A stretch of 41,870 nt of DNA from Kiritimatiellia bacterium (GCA_016929905.1 JAFGHX010000280.1:1-41870), one strand, 5' to 3'; shown: positions 16,186-25,073, counted from the first letter of the stretch. Notes: generated by a model from the letters alone, not told the origin. Made by a program: numbers and translations.

Positions 16186-16584
16186 TCAGGCGGAGTTGTC
16201 CTTTGACTTCTTGCCCTTTCGGCGACGCGCGGTACGGATGCTTGCCACGAAGATCCGGATCAGCTCCTCGGTCTCCTCGAGCAAAGGTTCAATGCGTCGG
16301 GTCTCGTCGATCAGGGCGGCTTTGACAATCAGCCGGAGCCAACGCCGGGACTCTTTCAGCTCTTTGAGCACGATGCTCAGCTTGTGAATGAAGTCTTTGG
16401 TCGACTCCGCCGCCTGGGCCTCGCCGTGGTTCGACAGCGGCGCTGTTCCCGAACGCAGGATCTGATCGGCCACATGACGGCCCGCCCGGGTGCCCGGCAA
16501 TGCGTCCGTCAGCCGTATGATCCGCGCGGCGTAATCCAGAAGCCTGTCCTCCAGGTCATATTCGCCCGCTGTTCCCTTTGCCAT
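16186..16584 (-). CDS. Four-helix-bundle protein (23S rRNA intervening-sequence protein / Avd-like)
   Basis: This 132-residue, almost fully helical protein starts at ATG 16584, nine bases after GGAGGAGG. The ORF can be read further upstream into the heptamer repeat, but that part is not family-like. Helix 1 is EDRLLDYAARIIRLTDALPG and helix 2 is HVADQILRSGTAPLSNHGEA. Helix 3 begins KDFIHKLSIVLKELKESRRW, and helix 4 runs through the RRIEPLLEETEELI region to a lysine-rich tail. The family is known from proteins encoded inside intervening sequences of 23S rRNA, and is related to Avd of diversity-generating retroelements. It forms pentameric barrels and may bind nucleic acid; its job is unknown. 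There is no rRNA or retroelement here. It lies alone between inverted heptamer arrays. Confidence 0.9.
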   Translation of the reverse strand: MAKGTAGEYDLEDRLLDYAARIIRLTDALPGTRAGRHVADQILRSGTAPLSNHGEAQAAESTKDFIHKLSIVLKELKESRRWLRLIVKAALIDETRRIEPLLEETEELIRIFVASIRTARRRKGKKSKDNSA

Positions 16585-16615
16585 CTCTACAATCCTCCTC
16601 CGCATGTTACACTCA

Positions 16616-16678
16616 CGTTGAACGTTGAGCGTTGAGCGTTGAGCGTTGAATGTTGAATGTTGAGCGTTGAGCGTTGAG
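16616..16678. repeat. Heptamer array, right end of four-helix-bundle cassette
   Basis: Nine contiguous heptamers of the form YGTTGAR (CGTTGAA or CGTTGAG, two starting TGTTGA). They begin just upstream of the ribosome site of the four-helix-bundle gene. In a transcript this array can pair with the one at 16110-16158, giving a stem of roughly 49 bp. Confidence 0.95.
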
Positions 16679-16746
16679 CATTCTATCTGCCACGACAAAC
16701 GCAGCCCGTTGGCCCATATGCATTCCTCCTCGCTCCTCGCCCCCCC

Positions 16747-16830
16747 TCACAACCGCCCCGCCTCCTTCGCAACCCTGCGCACTACATCCGGCGTCACGGC
16801 CTGCTGATGGCACCTCCATGACTTTGACAT
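16747..16830 (-). CDS. Possible small ORF (27 residues)
   Basis: ATG 16830 follows CCGGAGGGATCC, a good ribosome site, and encodes MSKSWRCHQQAVTPDVVRRV plus seven more residues before TGA. No family is recognised. It may be the head of a broken gene or chance. The remaining DNA between 16679 and 16980 holds nothing else that I can name. Confidence 0.25.
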   Translation of the reverse strand: MSKSWRCHQQAVTPDVVRRVAKEAGRL

Positions 16831-16980
16831 TCTGGATCCCTCCGGTCCTTCCATATCTTCCGTCCTTTCTCCGGTTGACGATAGCGGCGACGAGAACGGT
16901 GGACGATGGAGTCCCCTCTTCGTGCCATTCCCGTGCCGCTCGATACCGGGGACCGTGCCGCGATTGCTAGACGGTCAGGC

Positions 16981-19449
16981 TCATGAGACTTCTCCTGCCG
17001 TCGCCTTGCTCGCCCGCCAGCGCGCGCCGCGCCGGGACAGACGGAAGGTGACGACGGCCCATGGGGCCAGCCGCCCCAGCCGGATGCGCTGTCCGAGCCA
17101 GGTCAGCTCGGCCGCGGCCGCGCGCGCCGCCTGCAGTTGCACGCGCAACGCGAAGCCGCGCCCGTCGGCCGCCGGCTTCAGTGCGAGCAGCCGCGCCGCG
17201 GCAGGTTCGAGGGCCACCAGCGAGCCGCGGCGCCCCAGCGGGCCGCGGGCGGGCGCCGCCATCACGGACACGGGCGGGCGTTCCAGTTCGTCGGCCAGGT
17301 CGGCCAACGGCGCGCCGGGCGGCGCGAGCAGGAATCGGAACCGGTGTTCGCCGCGGTCCGTGGCCGGCCGCAGGGGCTGTTGCCGGCGCGTGGTGGGCAC
17401 ATCGTCGGCGTAGCCGGTGGCGCGCACGAGCGTGGCGCGCAACGCGCTTTTCCAAAGGTCAAAGGCGTAGACGGCATCGCTGGCGAACCCGAACCCGCCG
17501 CGCACGCCGCGCGCTTCGACCCAGCGGCCGCCCGGCATCTCCTCCTGCCGGTCACGGTCCATAACGCCGCCCGGGACTTCGAAGCGGGCGCGGTTGCACC
17601 CGGGCATGACCAGCTTGAGCCGTGCGGAGCGTTCGTTCCAGTGCAGGCGCGCCTCGACATCCACCGCCGCCCGCCCGCGCCAGAGCCGGAAGAGCAGATC
17701 GAGCGTCGAGGCGCCGCCGGTCAGCCGCACGTGCAAGGCGGCGCGTTCCGGCCCGCGCTCGAGCAGGTCCGCGCGGGCGATGCGCCAGGTATGGCGGATG
17801 TCGGAGAGATTCCGGGCTGAGGGCGTGGAACCCATGGAACCCCATGATCCCCACGGGTCTTCGACCGTCAGGGCGTGCAGGCCGGGCGCGGCCAGTAACG
17901 CGCGACGCCCCCATCTCACGGCGACGCCGCGCGTGCCGGGCCGCGCCGTGACGCGCAGCAGCCCGTTCGAGATGCCGTGGCGGCCATCGGCCCTGGCGGC
18001 CGCGCCCGTCTTCGCCCGCGCGCGCGCCGGCTTTCCGACCCAGCCGAGCGTATAAACCTGCCAGCCCATGGGCGGCACGTCGGCCCGGAAGGCGACGCGC
18101 TTGCGCCAGGCCAGGCTCCGCATGGCCTGGTGTTCGGTCGCCACGCACTGATGCGACACGGGCCGGCCGCCGGGACCGCGCAGCTCCGTGGGCACCTCAT
18201 CCGGGCGACGGTCGTACTCCCGGATCGGCCGGTAGTCGAGCGATGCCTCGAGTTCGCACGGGCCGCCGTACGGCCGCGGATGCGGATTGAAGACTACCAG
18301 CGCGACCGCCGCCGGATGGTCAGCGGGGACGGCCGGCACGCGGGTGTCGGCCCGGCGCGCCAGCGCGCCGAGCGCGTCGTGCTCGGCCACGCGCGCCGCA
18401 TGCACGCACCCGCCCAGCCAGTCGAGCTGCTCGTCATAAGCGCGCTCGATCGAACTGCCGGGCAGGATGTCGTGGAAGCTGTTGAAAAGCAGGCCGCGCC
18501 AGGCCGCGCCGAGATCGGCCGGCGGCCGGCCAAGCCGGGCTGCAACGGCCGCGTCGATCCGTTCCGCCCGCCCGAGCAGCGCCTCGGCCTGGCGGAACCG
18601 GAACTTGAACCGTGCCATCGAGGCATAACAGCCGCGCAGGCAGAAGTTCAGTTCGCCGCGGACGACTGGTAAACTCGCCGACTCGCGGCGCAACGCGGCG
18701 AACAGACGGTGCAAGCCCGAGAAGCGGACCTCGACGTCCGGGTGCGCCGCGGCCCAGGCCCGCGCATCGGCCAATTGCCGGCGGGTCGGACCCCCGCCAT
18801 GGTTGCCCAGCCCGATGTACACGCCCACGTTCCTCAACCCGTCCCGCTTCGCGCATTCCAGTGTTGCGTCCAGCCGCGCCGGTATGTCGTGCCGGTTGGT
18901 CCCGTACCAGCCGCAGGGCACGCGATAGGCCAGCACCCGCGCTCCGCTGCGCGCCTCCCACCAGAACGCCGGCTTGCGCAGCGGCAGATCGCCCTGCCCG
19001 GGCCGGCTGAACGAGAAGCCCTGTATCCCGCATGCCGCCAGGATTTCGACCAGGCCGCCGCTGTGCCCGAAGGAATCCGCCGCCCACGCCACGCGGGGCG
19101 TGCGGCCGAACGCGCGCCGAAAATAGCGTTGCCCCTCGACAAAATGACGCACAAACGTCTCGGTCGCCGGCAGGTTCGTGTCCGGCTGAAGCCACGTGCC
19201 GCCCACCACGTCCCAGCGGCCTTCGGCCATGCGCCGGCGCAACCGCGCGAACAACGCCGGATCGTGCGTCTCGATGTGCCGGTAGAGCACCGCTTCCCCG
19301 CGTAGGAACGTCAGGGCCGGGTCCTCATCCATCAGATCGAGAATGGTCCGCGTGGTGATCACCGCCTCGTCGAGCCCTTCGCGCCAGTCCCAAAGCCAGA
19401 CGGGATCGAGATGCGCGTTGGGCAGCAGGTGGAACACAGGGCGTTTCAC
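16981..19449 (-). CDS. GH38 alpha-mannosidase
   Basis: This 822-residue protein starts at GTG 19449 with AAAGGAG upstream. The GH38 zinc site is visible in NAHLDPVW (H13, D15), and the nucleophile Asp125 is in WAADSFGHSGG. A further zinc His is in FNSFHDILPGSS. The C-terminal half is the usual set of beta domains (YTLGWVG; ISNGLLRVTARPG). It should remove alpha-mannose from N-glycan-like or other mannosides, retaining the anomer. It has no signal peptide. It is the last gene of a tight GH29-ThuA-GH38 group with gaps of 16 and 25 bases. Composition is very GC-rich with many Arg and Ala, like its neighbours. Confidence 0.93.
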   Translation of the reverse strand: MKRPVFHLLPNAHLDPVWLWDWREGLDEAVITTRTILDLMDEDPALTFLRGEAVLYRHIETHDPALFARLRRRMAEGRWDVVGGTWLQPDTNLPATETFVRHFVEGQRYFRRAFGRTPRVAWAADSFGHSGGLVEILAACGIQGFSFSRPGQGDLPLRKPAFWWEARSGARVLAYRVPCGWYGTNRHDIPARLDATLECAKRDGLRNVGVYIGLGNHGGGPTRRQLADARAWAAAHPDVEVRFSGLHRLFAALRRESASLPVVRGELNFCLRGCYASMARFKFRFRQAEALLGRAERIDAAVAARLGRPPADLGAAWRGLLFNSFHDILPGSSIERAYDEQLDWLGGCVHAARVAEHDALGALARRADTRVPAVPADHPAAVALVVFNPHPRPYGGPCELEASLDYRPIREYDRRPDEVPTELRGPGGRPVSHQCVATEHQAMRSLAWRKRVAFRADVPPMGWQVYTLGWVGKPARARAKTGAAARADGRHGISNGLLRVTARPGTRGVAVRWGRRALLAAPGLHALTVEDPWGSWGSMGSTPSARNLSDIRHTWRIARADLLERGPERAALHVRLTGGASTLDLLFRLWRGRAAVDVEARLHWNERSARLKLVMPGCNRARFEVPGGVMDRDRQEEMPGGRWVEARGVRGGFGFASDAVYAFDLWKSALRATLVRATGYADDVPTTRRQQPLRPATDRGEHRFRFLLAPPGAPLADLADELERPPVSVMAAPARGPLGRRGSLVALEPAAARLLALKPAADGRGFALRVQLQAARAAAAELTWLGQRIRLGRLAPWAVVTFRLSRRGARWRASKATAGEVS

Positions 19450-19474
19450 AGGCAGGCTCCTTTCTTTGGGCTCT

Positions 19475-20146
19475 TCACAGTTCCGGCCCGAGGTTCAACA
19501 AGTGGTCGATCAGCGCGCGGACATTGGCCGCCAACTCGGGCCGCGCGACGACCGCGGGATCGTGACCGGGCAGGAACCCGGCGATCGTTCCGCCCCACGG
19601 CGTTCCGCGGAGATAGCACTGGGGGAACGTTCCCTCCTCGATCGTCGTCTCCATCAGGGTCACGGTCGGGCCGGTCTGCTCGAGCCCGATGTAGATTTCG
19701 TCCGCCGGCAGGTCCATGTCGCGCAGACGCGCGGCGAGCGGATGCCGGCACTTGGCAACCTTCACGGCATAGGGCTTCGTCGGATGGCGCGACGGCGCCG
19801 CGCCGTCCGGGTCATCGGCCCGGACCCAGCGCCACCCGACGATCGGCCGCCACCAATCCCAATGCCAGAAGGCGGCGCTCGAGCCGTGCAGCAGCAGCGC
19901 GTTGCGGCCGGCCTCGAACCAGGCCTTCAGGTTGGCCGACGCGCGCGCGCCCGGCGGCGCCGCCCGGCCCGTGCCCGCGATCGTGTGCAGGACCAGCAGT
20001 TCGTACCGCGAGTCGAGCGGCCCGTTCTCCAGAGGCGTCCAGTCGCATTCGTGGAAGTCGAACGCGAAGTCCGTCCTGAGCCGCTCGTACACGACCCGGC
20101 CGGCATGCGTGCCGTAGTGTTCATCCGCCAGGAAGAGGATGGCCAT
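19475..20146 (-). CDS. ThuA-like domain protein (glutamine-amidotransferase-like fold)
   Basis: This 223-residue protein starts at ATG 20146 behind GGGAGG. It follows the ThuA (trehalose utilisation) pattern: ILFLADEHYGTH at the start, YELLVLHTIAG, then LKAWFEAGRNALLLHGSSAA, DEIYIGLEQ, and a final GTPWGGTIAGFLPGHD. ThuA proteins are common in PVC sugar-degradation loci. They are thought to act on keto-sugars or their derivatives, but the exact reaction is not settled. No signal peptide is present. It is translationally close to GH29 (16 bases) and GH38 (25 bases), so all three are probably one operon. Confidence 0.8.
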   Translation of the reverse strand: MAILFLADEHYGTHAGRVVYERLRTDFAFDFHECDWTPLENGPLDSRYELLVLHTIAGTGRAAPPGARASANLKAWFEAGRNALLLHGSSAAFWHWDWWRPIVGWRWVRADDPDGAAPSRHPTKPYAVKVAKCRHPLAARLRDMDLPADEIYIGLEQTGPTVTLMETTIEEGTFPQCYLRGTPWGGTIAGFLPGHDPAVVARPELAANVRALIDHLLNLGPEL

Positions 20147-20162
20147 CAGATCGCGCCTCCCG

Positions 20163-21368
20163 TCACTCGGGCACCCAGAACGTGGTCTGCTCCGTCAGGG
20201 GCCGCGGGTCGCCCTCGACGTCGAGCGCAACGGTCGTCGCGATCGGGTCGGGCAGCGGGCGGGGCAGCCCCTTGAGGAACAGACGGTCGCCGGCCTGTTC
20301 GAAGGCCACCGGCTCGCCCGATTCGAGCCGGCGCGCGGCCAGAACCTTGTTCCCGATCTCCGCCAGGCAGAAGTCCTTGCCGGGCGAGTTGAACAGGTGC
20401 ACATAGACCCGGCGCCCGCGCGTGGTCACCAGGCCGGAGTTGTTCCACGAGAACGGACTGCGGCTCGAATCGGGCAGGAACTCGCGGTTCCGTTCGAGCC
20501 AGGCACCGGCCTGCTCGAGGATACGCACGGACCTTGGCGGGATCGTCCCGTCGGGCTTGGGCCCGACGTTGAGCAGCAGATTCCCGCCCTTCCCGGCGAC
20601 GGTCAGCAGCATGCGGATCACGGTGCGCGCGTCCTTCCAGTTGTTGTCGCCCGCGTGATAGCCCCAGTTGTCGTTCAGCGTCATGCAGGACTCCCAGACG
20701 CCAGCCTTCGCCTTCAGCGACTGCTCCTGGCAGGCGAAATCGAACGGCGCGCCGTTGCGCTCGTTGATCAGGATGCCGGGCTGCAATTCCTTGACCCGCG
20801 CGTTGGCCGCAGCGCCATCGAGCGGACCGGGTATGCACCCGTCGTACCAAAGGAGGTCGATCTTGCCGTACCCGGTCATCAGTTCCTCGAGCTGAGCCCG
20901 GTAGTATTGGACAAACCGCTGGCGCCGCTCTTCGTCGGGCCACTGCTTCGGCCAGTCGCGGAAATACGGGCCGGGGTAGTCGGGATGCCCCCAGTCGGCG
21001 ACCGAGTAGTAGAACCCGACCTTCAGCCCCGCGGCGCGCACGGCCTCGACGTAGGGGCGGAGCAGATCGCGCTTCGGCCCCATGCGAACCGCGTTGAACT
21101 CCGAGGTCTTCGTGTCCCAGAGCGCGAACCCGTCATGATGCCGCGTGGTCAGCACCAGGTACTTCATGCCCGCGCGCGCGGCCAGCGCCGCCCACTCGGC
21201 GGGATCGTACTTCCGCGCGCGCCACCGCTTGACGTACTTCGCCGTGTACTCCGAATAGGGAATCCGCTCGCGGTTCAGCACCCACTCGCCGCGGCCGGCG
21301 ACCGCGTAGGCGCCCCAGTGAATGAACATCCCGTACCGCGCCTCCGTGAACCATGCTGTGTCCGACAC
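20163..21368 (-). CDS. GH29 alpha-L-fucosidase
   Basis: This 401-residue protein starts at GTG 21368, eight bases after GGGAGG; a longer frame back to 21455 lacks family sequence. Landmarks of GH29 are RYGMFIHWGAYAV, LTTRHHDGFALWDT, FYYSVADW and the nucleophile D176 in DLLWYDG. The C-terminal beta-sandwich has GGNLLLNVGPKPDG and a short jelly-roll-like end. It should hydrolyse terminal alpha-L-fucose. No signal peptide is seen, whereas many fucosidases are exported, so it may act on imported oligosaccharides. A perfect 10-bp inverted repeat lies about 70 bp upstream. Confidence 0.93.
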   Translation of the reverse strand: MSDTAWFTEARYGMFIHWGAYAVAGRGEWVLNRERIPYSEYTAKYVKRWRARKYDPAEWAALAARAGMKYLVLTTRHHDGFALWDTKTSEFNAVRMGPKRDLLRPYVEAVRAAGLKVGFYYSVADWGHPDYPGPYFRDWPKQWPDEERRQRFVQYYRAQLEELMTGYGKIDLLWYDGCIPGPLDGAAANARVKELQPGILINERNGAPFDFACQEQSLKAKAGVWESCMTLNDNWGYHAGDNNWKDARTVIRMLLTVAGKGGNLLLNVGPKPDGTIPPRSVRILEQAGAWLERNREFLPDSSRSPFSWNNSGLVTTRGRRVYVHLFNSPGKDFCLAEIGNKVLAARRLESGEPVAFEQAGDRLFLKGLPRPLPDPIATTVALDVEGDPRPLTEQTTFWVPE

Positions 21369-21435
21369 CTGATGCCTCCCTCCCGTCTGCCTTCGTTCCG
21401 ACCATACGGTGGACTTCCACATCGCCAATATCCGA

Positions 21436-21460
21436 ACGGCATGGGGCTTTCCCATGCCGT
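21436..21460. promoter_or_regulatory. Perfect 10-bp inverted repeat upstream of the fucosidase gene
   Basis: ACGGCATGGG and CCCATGCCGT with a 5-nt loop lie between the alpha/beta-hydrolase stop (21525) and the GH29 start (21368). It lacks a T-run, so it may be an operator rather than a terminator. Confidence 0.4.
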
Positions 21461-21524
21461 GCGTGAGTCTTTCCCGCGGGCCGCCCGGGCGCGATGCTGC
21501 CCCTCCCGCCCCGCTGCTTGCCGT

Positions 21525-22574
21525 CTAACCGCGCCCCAGGTGCCGGCACAGAAAATCGATGCCTTCGTCGTTCCGGTTCAGTTCGTGCCCGCCTTCGTGC
21601 TCGCGGTAGCGGAACGCCTCGTTCACGCCCAGCCGGCGATAGACGCGCGCCACCTTTTTCGCTTCGGGCCGCGCCCGGCGAACGGCGAAGAGGTCGTCTT
21701 TCTCGCCCATCTCGATGTAGAGCGCGCGGGGGCAGACCAGCGCCGCGACTTCCGCGTCGAGAAACCGATTAGCGGCCCCGAACCATACCCAATCCGCGAA
21801 GTCGTAGGTCGTCCGGTCGTTGAAGAAGCAGGAAGACACCGCGGCCCGAATACGCGTGTCCAGCGCGGCCGCAAACAGGGAGTAGAAGCCGCCGTAGGAC
21901 AGCCCGATCGCGCCGATGCGGTCGGGGTCCACGTCGCGGCGCGCGGCGAAATAGTCGAGCGAGGCGCGTATCCGGACCAATTCGAGCGCGGCGAGCGACC
22001 CGCCGGCCTGTTTCAGACGCCGGTCCACCGTGTCCTTCTCGTGCTTCGGGCCATACCGTTCGGGGTTCCACAACAGGAGTTGCGGGGCGAACACGGCGAT
22101 ACCGCGCCGCAGCACGCGCCGGGTCATGTCGTTGTAGTTGGCCGAGCCGAAGAACCCGGAGCAGAGTTCCGGGGTCCCTCCTCCGCCGTGCAGCGCAACG
22201 ACGAACGGCAACCGCTTGCGGGAATGCGGACGGAAGTAGAGCCCGTAGGTGCGCAGCCCCGGCAGGGTTCGGACCCACACCCGCCAGATCCCGCCCAGCG
22301 CGTCCGACCCGACCGGTTCGAGCGCGGCCGCCGGCTTGCCGGCGCCGCCGCGTTCCGTCAGCGGCCAGCCCAGCATCGCGGTCAATTCCGCGCGGTAGCC
22401 CGCGAGAGAAGCGGCATAGGCCGCGGGCGAAGCGAAATCAGGCTTGAAGAAGGCCCTGCGGTGGACTTCCGCCTGCCGTTGCCGTTTGCGAACCAGCGCG
22501 CGGACTTCCGCCAGCATCCCGGCTCGAAACGCGTTGCCGGCATCCGGCGGCTCGGAATACAACGCAGCCTTCAT
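21525..22574 (-). CDS. Alpha/beta hydrolase (acetyl-esterase / dienelactone-hydrolase type)
   Basis: This 349-residue protein starts at ATG 22574; the ribosome site is weak. The nucleophile Ser226 is in GLSYGGF and the oxyanion HGGGG segment is at 130-133. The late MGEKDD gives a candidate acid, and EHEGGHEL the catalytic His. The segment LDYFAARRDVDPDRIGAIGL is typical of acyl-esterases and prolyl-oligopeptidase-like hydrolases found beside sulfatases and glycosidases. A role in removing acetyl or other ester groups from sugars is inferred. It has no signal peptide. It follows the sulfatase gene by 55 bases. Confidence 0.8.
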   Translation of the reverse strand: MKAALYSEPPDAGNAFRAGMLAEVRALVRKRQRQAEVHRRAFFKPDFASPAAYAASLAGYRAELTAMLGWPLTERGGAGKPAAALEPVGSDALGGIWRVWVRTLPGLRTYGLYFRPHSRKRLPFVVALHGGGGTPELCSGFFGSANYNDMTRRVLRRGIAVFAPQLLLWNPERYGPKHEKDTVDRRLKQAGGSLAALELVRIRASLDYFAARRDVDPDRIGAIGLSYGGFYSLFAAALDTRIRAAVSSCFFNDRTTYDFADWVWFGAANRFLDAEVAALVCPRALYIEMGEKDDLFAVRRARPEAKKVARVYRRLGVNEAFRYREHEGGHELNRNDEGIDFLCRHLGRG

Positions 22575-22629
22575 GTGATGCTTACCAGCCTTTCGCTTGC
22601 CGCCGGCGCGTGGCGGCATGAATGTTGCG

Positions 22630-24120
22630 TCACGGGTCTGGAAGCCCCGGCCGCGCGGGATAGCGCGCCCAGACGGCAGCCAGGTGGCACAACAAGTCCC
22701 GCGTCAGCCGTTCGCGCAGCGGAAGCGAGCATTCCAGAGAATACAGATTGTGCGTCTCGCCAGGGTCCTCCGCAAGGTCATACAGCTCGCCGCAGACTCC
22801 GTCGGAGTCGCGCAGGGTCTCATGCAAGGGGACCGGCACGCTCAGGATCAGCTTGTGCCGCGGCGTTCGCCACATGTAGGCGGGCGCCCGCTGCCGCCGC
22901 TCGCATCCTACCCCGTGCATTTCCGCAAACGAGCCCGTGCGCCGGCGGTCCGACAGCAGATTCGCGCCCGGCAGGCTGTGCGGCCGCTGAGCGCCGGCCG
23001 CCGACAGCAGGGTCGGCACGATGTCAATCAGGCTGGCCGGCAAGTCGTCCAGGGTGTTCTTCCGGCGTTCCGGGACTCCCGGCCCGGCCAAAATGAGCGG
23101 CACCCGTACGGAACTCTCGTACAGCGAGTACTTGCTGAAGCGTCCGCGGTCCCCGAGCGATTCGCCATGATCGGACGTGAAGACGAACAGGGTCTCGTCC
23201 AGGACTCCCGCGTCTTGCGCGGCGGCGATCGCCCTGCCGAGCTGCTCGTCGACGTACGTGCACAAGGCATAGTAACGACGCAGGCATTCGAGTCGCGTCG
23301 TGTTGTCGAGCTGCCGCCAGGTATCCGCCCAGCCGGCGGTATGCGCGAGCATCTCAAGATGCTCCCATGCGCCGGCGCCCCGCTCCACAACCGCGGGCAC
23401 CGGGATGTCGTCCAGCCGGTAGCGGTCTTCATACCCGGGCGGGACCACCAGGCCGGGATGCGGCGCGTCGAACGACAAGTACAGGAAGAACGGCTCCTCC
23501 CGTTTCGCACACTCGCCGACAAACGAGACGGCTTGATCGGTCAGCCACGCCTCCGGATGATCCGCCCCCGGCACCCGGCTCGTGAGGCCCCGGTAGCCGG
23601 CGGCATTCTCGCCGCTTCCCATCGCCGCGGTCTCTGCATCGAGTAGGCGGGCCGCATCCGCCTTTTCGAGGGGGTAGTACCGCGCCTCCGGCTCCGCACT
23701 GGCGCTTGTAGGCGAGCATGCCAAGGCGCGGCAGTCGAAGCCTCTGCGGGACGGGGCGATGCTGACGCCCTTGTGCTTGACGGGCAGGTCGGAATACCAG
23801 TGCGTCTTCCCGAACCCGCCGGTGCGGTAGCCCAGCGCCTGCAAACGTTGCGCCAGGGTGGGAACCGGCAATTCGGTGTCCGTGGGAATCATCTGCGAGT
23901 TGTGTCGGACCCCGGATTGGGACCCATAGAGACCCAGCATCATGCTGTAGCGGCTGGGAATGCACATCGGAACCGTGCAGGTCGCCTGGCGGAACAGAAT
24001 GCCGCGCCGGGCCAGAGCATCCAGGTTCGGAGTCAGCATCCACGGGCGCACTCGTCCCAGCGCGTCGTGCCGGTACTGATCGCTCTGCAGGAATACGATG
24101 TTCGGTTTGCGGCTTGGCAT
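22630..24120 (-). CDS. Sulfatase (CxPSR formylglycine type), no signal peptide
   Basis: This 496-residue sulfatase starts at ATG 24120 with AGGAAGAGGA upstream. The active-site motif is CIPSR (Cys53-Arg57), the canonical C-x-P-x-R form. D14 (LQSDQ) and TSDHGESLGDRG supply metal ligands. Other landmarks are GFGKTHWY and SFDAPHPG. It should cleave sulfate esters from a carbohydrate and needs a formylglycine-generating enzyme encoded elsewhere. No signal peptide is visible, as with the other sulfatase in the window. It is the middle gene of an SGNH-sulfatase-hydrolase operon (gaps of 17 and 55 bases), so the three may act on the same ester-decorated sugar. Confidence 0.92.
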   Translation of the reverse strand: MPSRKPNIVFLQSDQYRHDALGRVRPWMLTPNLDALARRGILFRQATCTVPMCIPSRYSMMLGLYGSQSGVRHNSQMIPTDTELPVPTLAQRLQALGYRTGGFGKTHWYSDLPVKHKGVSIAPSRRGFDCRALACSPTSASAEPEARYYPLEKADAARLLDAETAAMGSGENAAGYRGLTSRVPGADHPEAWLTDQAVSFVGECAKREEPFFLYLSFDAPHPGLVVPPGYEDRYRLDDIPVPAVVERGAGAWEHLEMLAHTAGWADTWRQLDNTTRLECLRRYYALCTYVDEQLGRAIAAAQDAGVLDETLFVFTSDHGESLGDRGRFSKYSLYESSVRVPLILAGPGVPERRKNTLDDLPASLIDIVPTLLSAAGAQRPHSLPGANLLSDRRRTGSFAEMHGVGCERRQRAPAYMWRTPRHKLILSVPVPLHETLRDSDGVCGELYDLAEDPGETHNLYSLECSLPLRERLTRDLLCHLAAVWARYPARPGLPDP

Positions 24121-24137
24121 TTGTCTGCGTCCTCTTC

Positions 24138-24959
24138 CTACTCGACCGGCGCCTCCTTAAGCGCGTCGAGAATCGCGTGGGCAACCAGCCGGCCCATGAA
24201 CGCGTAGCCGGCCTCCTTGAAATGCACGTCGTTCGGGTTCTGCATCTCGGCCAGGTGCGGCAGGATGCCGGCATGCAGGTCGTCGAGCGGGATGCCGTGC
24301 TTCCGCATCACCTCGTCCGCAACGCGATTGACGCGGTCGCATTCCTCCGCCGTGAAGATTTCGAGATCGCCGGGCGGGGGCGCCGGCGTGGTGCGCGCCC
24401 AGACGAGCCTGGCGCCGGTCCGCCGCAGCCGAGCGACGAGCGTTTCGAGGTTCGCGGCGTAGACCGCCGGATCGGTCCTGCGGTCGTGGATACCGAAATT
24501 GAAGTGGATCAGGTCCCACCGGCCGTCGCCCAGCCAGACCTCGATGTTGTCGAGGCCCATTTGCGTCGGCCCGCAGTTGGCCGGAGCGCGGTGCAGGTTG
24601 ACCTTGCCGGCCAGCGCCTTGCGCGCGGCCAGCGTGTAGCCGCGAGAGATCGAGTCGCCGATCAGCAGCGCGCGCGGCAGCGCCGGATCGTCCCGCACGA
24701 AGGCCCAGGCATTTTCGGTGCCCGCCAGCCGCTCGGAGACATGCCAGGGGAAGTAGAAGTTCCCGAGTTGCGCTTCGAGCACCCGCTCCCACGCCTGCTC
24801 CTCGGGCGGAAGCGTCCCGACCAGCCGCCTATAGGCGGCGTAGTCCGCGAGTTTCAGCTTATCGCCATACTTCGCCTGCAACGCCGCTTCGTCGGCGTTG
24901 GTCGGCTCGCCATTCGGACGCTGGGCGCGGCTGGGTGTGACGATGGGGTCGTTGTGCAT
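24138..24959 (-). CDS. SGNH/GDSL-family hydrolase
   Basis: This 273-residue protein carries the SGNH blocks. Block I is LLIGDSISRGY (Ser103), followed by the later block HFNFGIHD and a C-terminal Asp-His pair in NDVHFKEAGY. These enzymes remove acetyl or other acyl groups, often from polysaccharides. Residues 1-95 precede the catalytic core and show no signal peptide. The start at ATG 24959 has only a weak ribosome site, and no better start is visible. It leads the operon with the sulfatase (17-base gap) and alpha/beta hydrolase. Confidence 0.85.
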   Translation of the reverse strand: MHNDPIVTPSRAQRPNGEPTNADEAALQAKYGDKLKLADYAAYRRLVGTLPPEEQAWERVLEAQLGNFYFPWHVSERLAGTENAWAFVRDDPALPRALLIGDSISRGYTLAARKALAGKVNLHRAPANCGPTQMGLDNIEVWLGDGRWDLIHFNFGIHDRRTDPAVYAANLETLVARLRRTGARLVWARTTPAPPPGDLEIFTAEECDRVNRVADEVMRKHGIPLDDLHAGILPHLAEMQNPNDVHFKEAGYAFMGRLVAHAILDALKEAPVE

Positions 24960-25031
24960 AGGCTGCTCTTCGCGTTCTGGGTTGTTCTGTCAAAGCTGAA
25001 AGCGTGTTTTCTGGTGCAAGCCCGGCACAAG

Positions 25032-25073
25032 AGATTAGGGCGAAAGATTAGGGCGAAAGACAAGGGTGGAAGA
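25032..25073. repeat. Left 42-bp inverted repeat of the second four-helix-bundle cassette
   Basis: This repeat holds two direct copies of GATTAGGGCGAAA and then a related third unit. It matches the reverse complement of 25251-25292 at 38 of 42 positions. Confidence 0.95.

Noticed and set aside
16110..16678. Heptamer arrays considered as a CRISPR array
   Set aside because: The units are contiguous 7-mers with no spacers and no cas genes nearby.
16110..16678. Diversity-generating retroelement (Avd-like protein)
   Set aside because: No reverse transcriptase, template repeat or variable repeat is present in the window.
16585..16698. N-terminal extension of the four-helix-bundle protein into the heptamer array
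   Set aside because: The extension (STLNAQ-type repeats) is a translation of the heptamers; GGAGGAGG places the start at 16584.
20139..23096. 985-residue open frame on the plus strand
   Set aside because: It runs antisense to GH29, the alpha/beta hydrolase and part of a sulfatase; no family motifs or plausible start.
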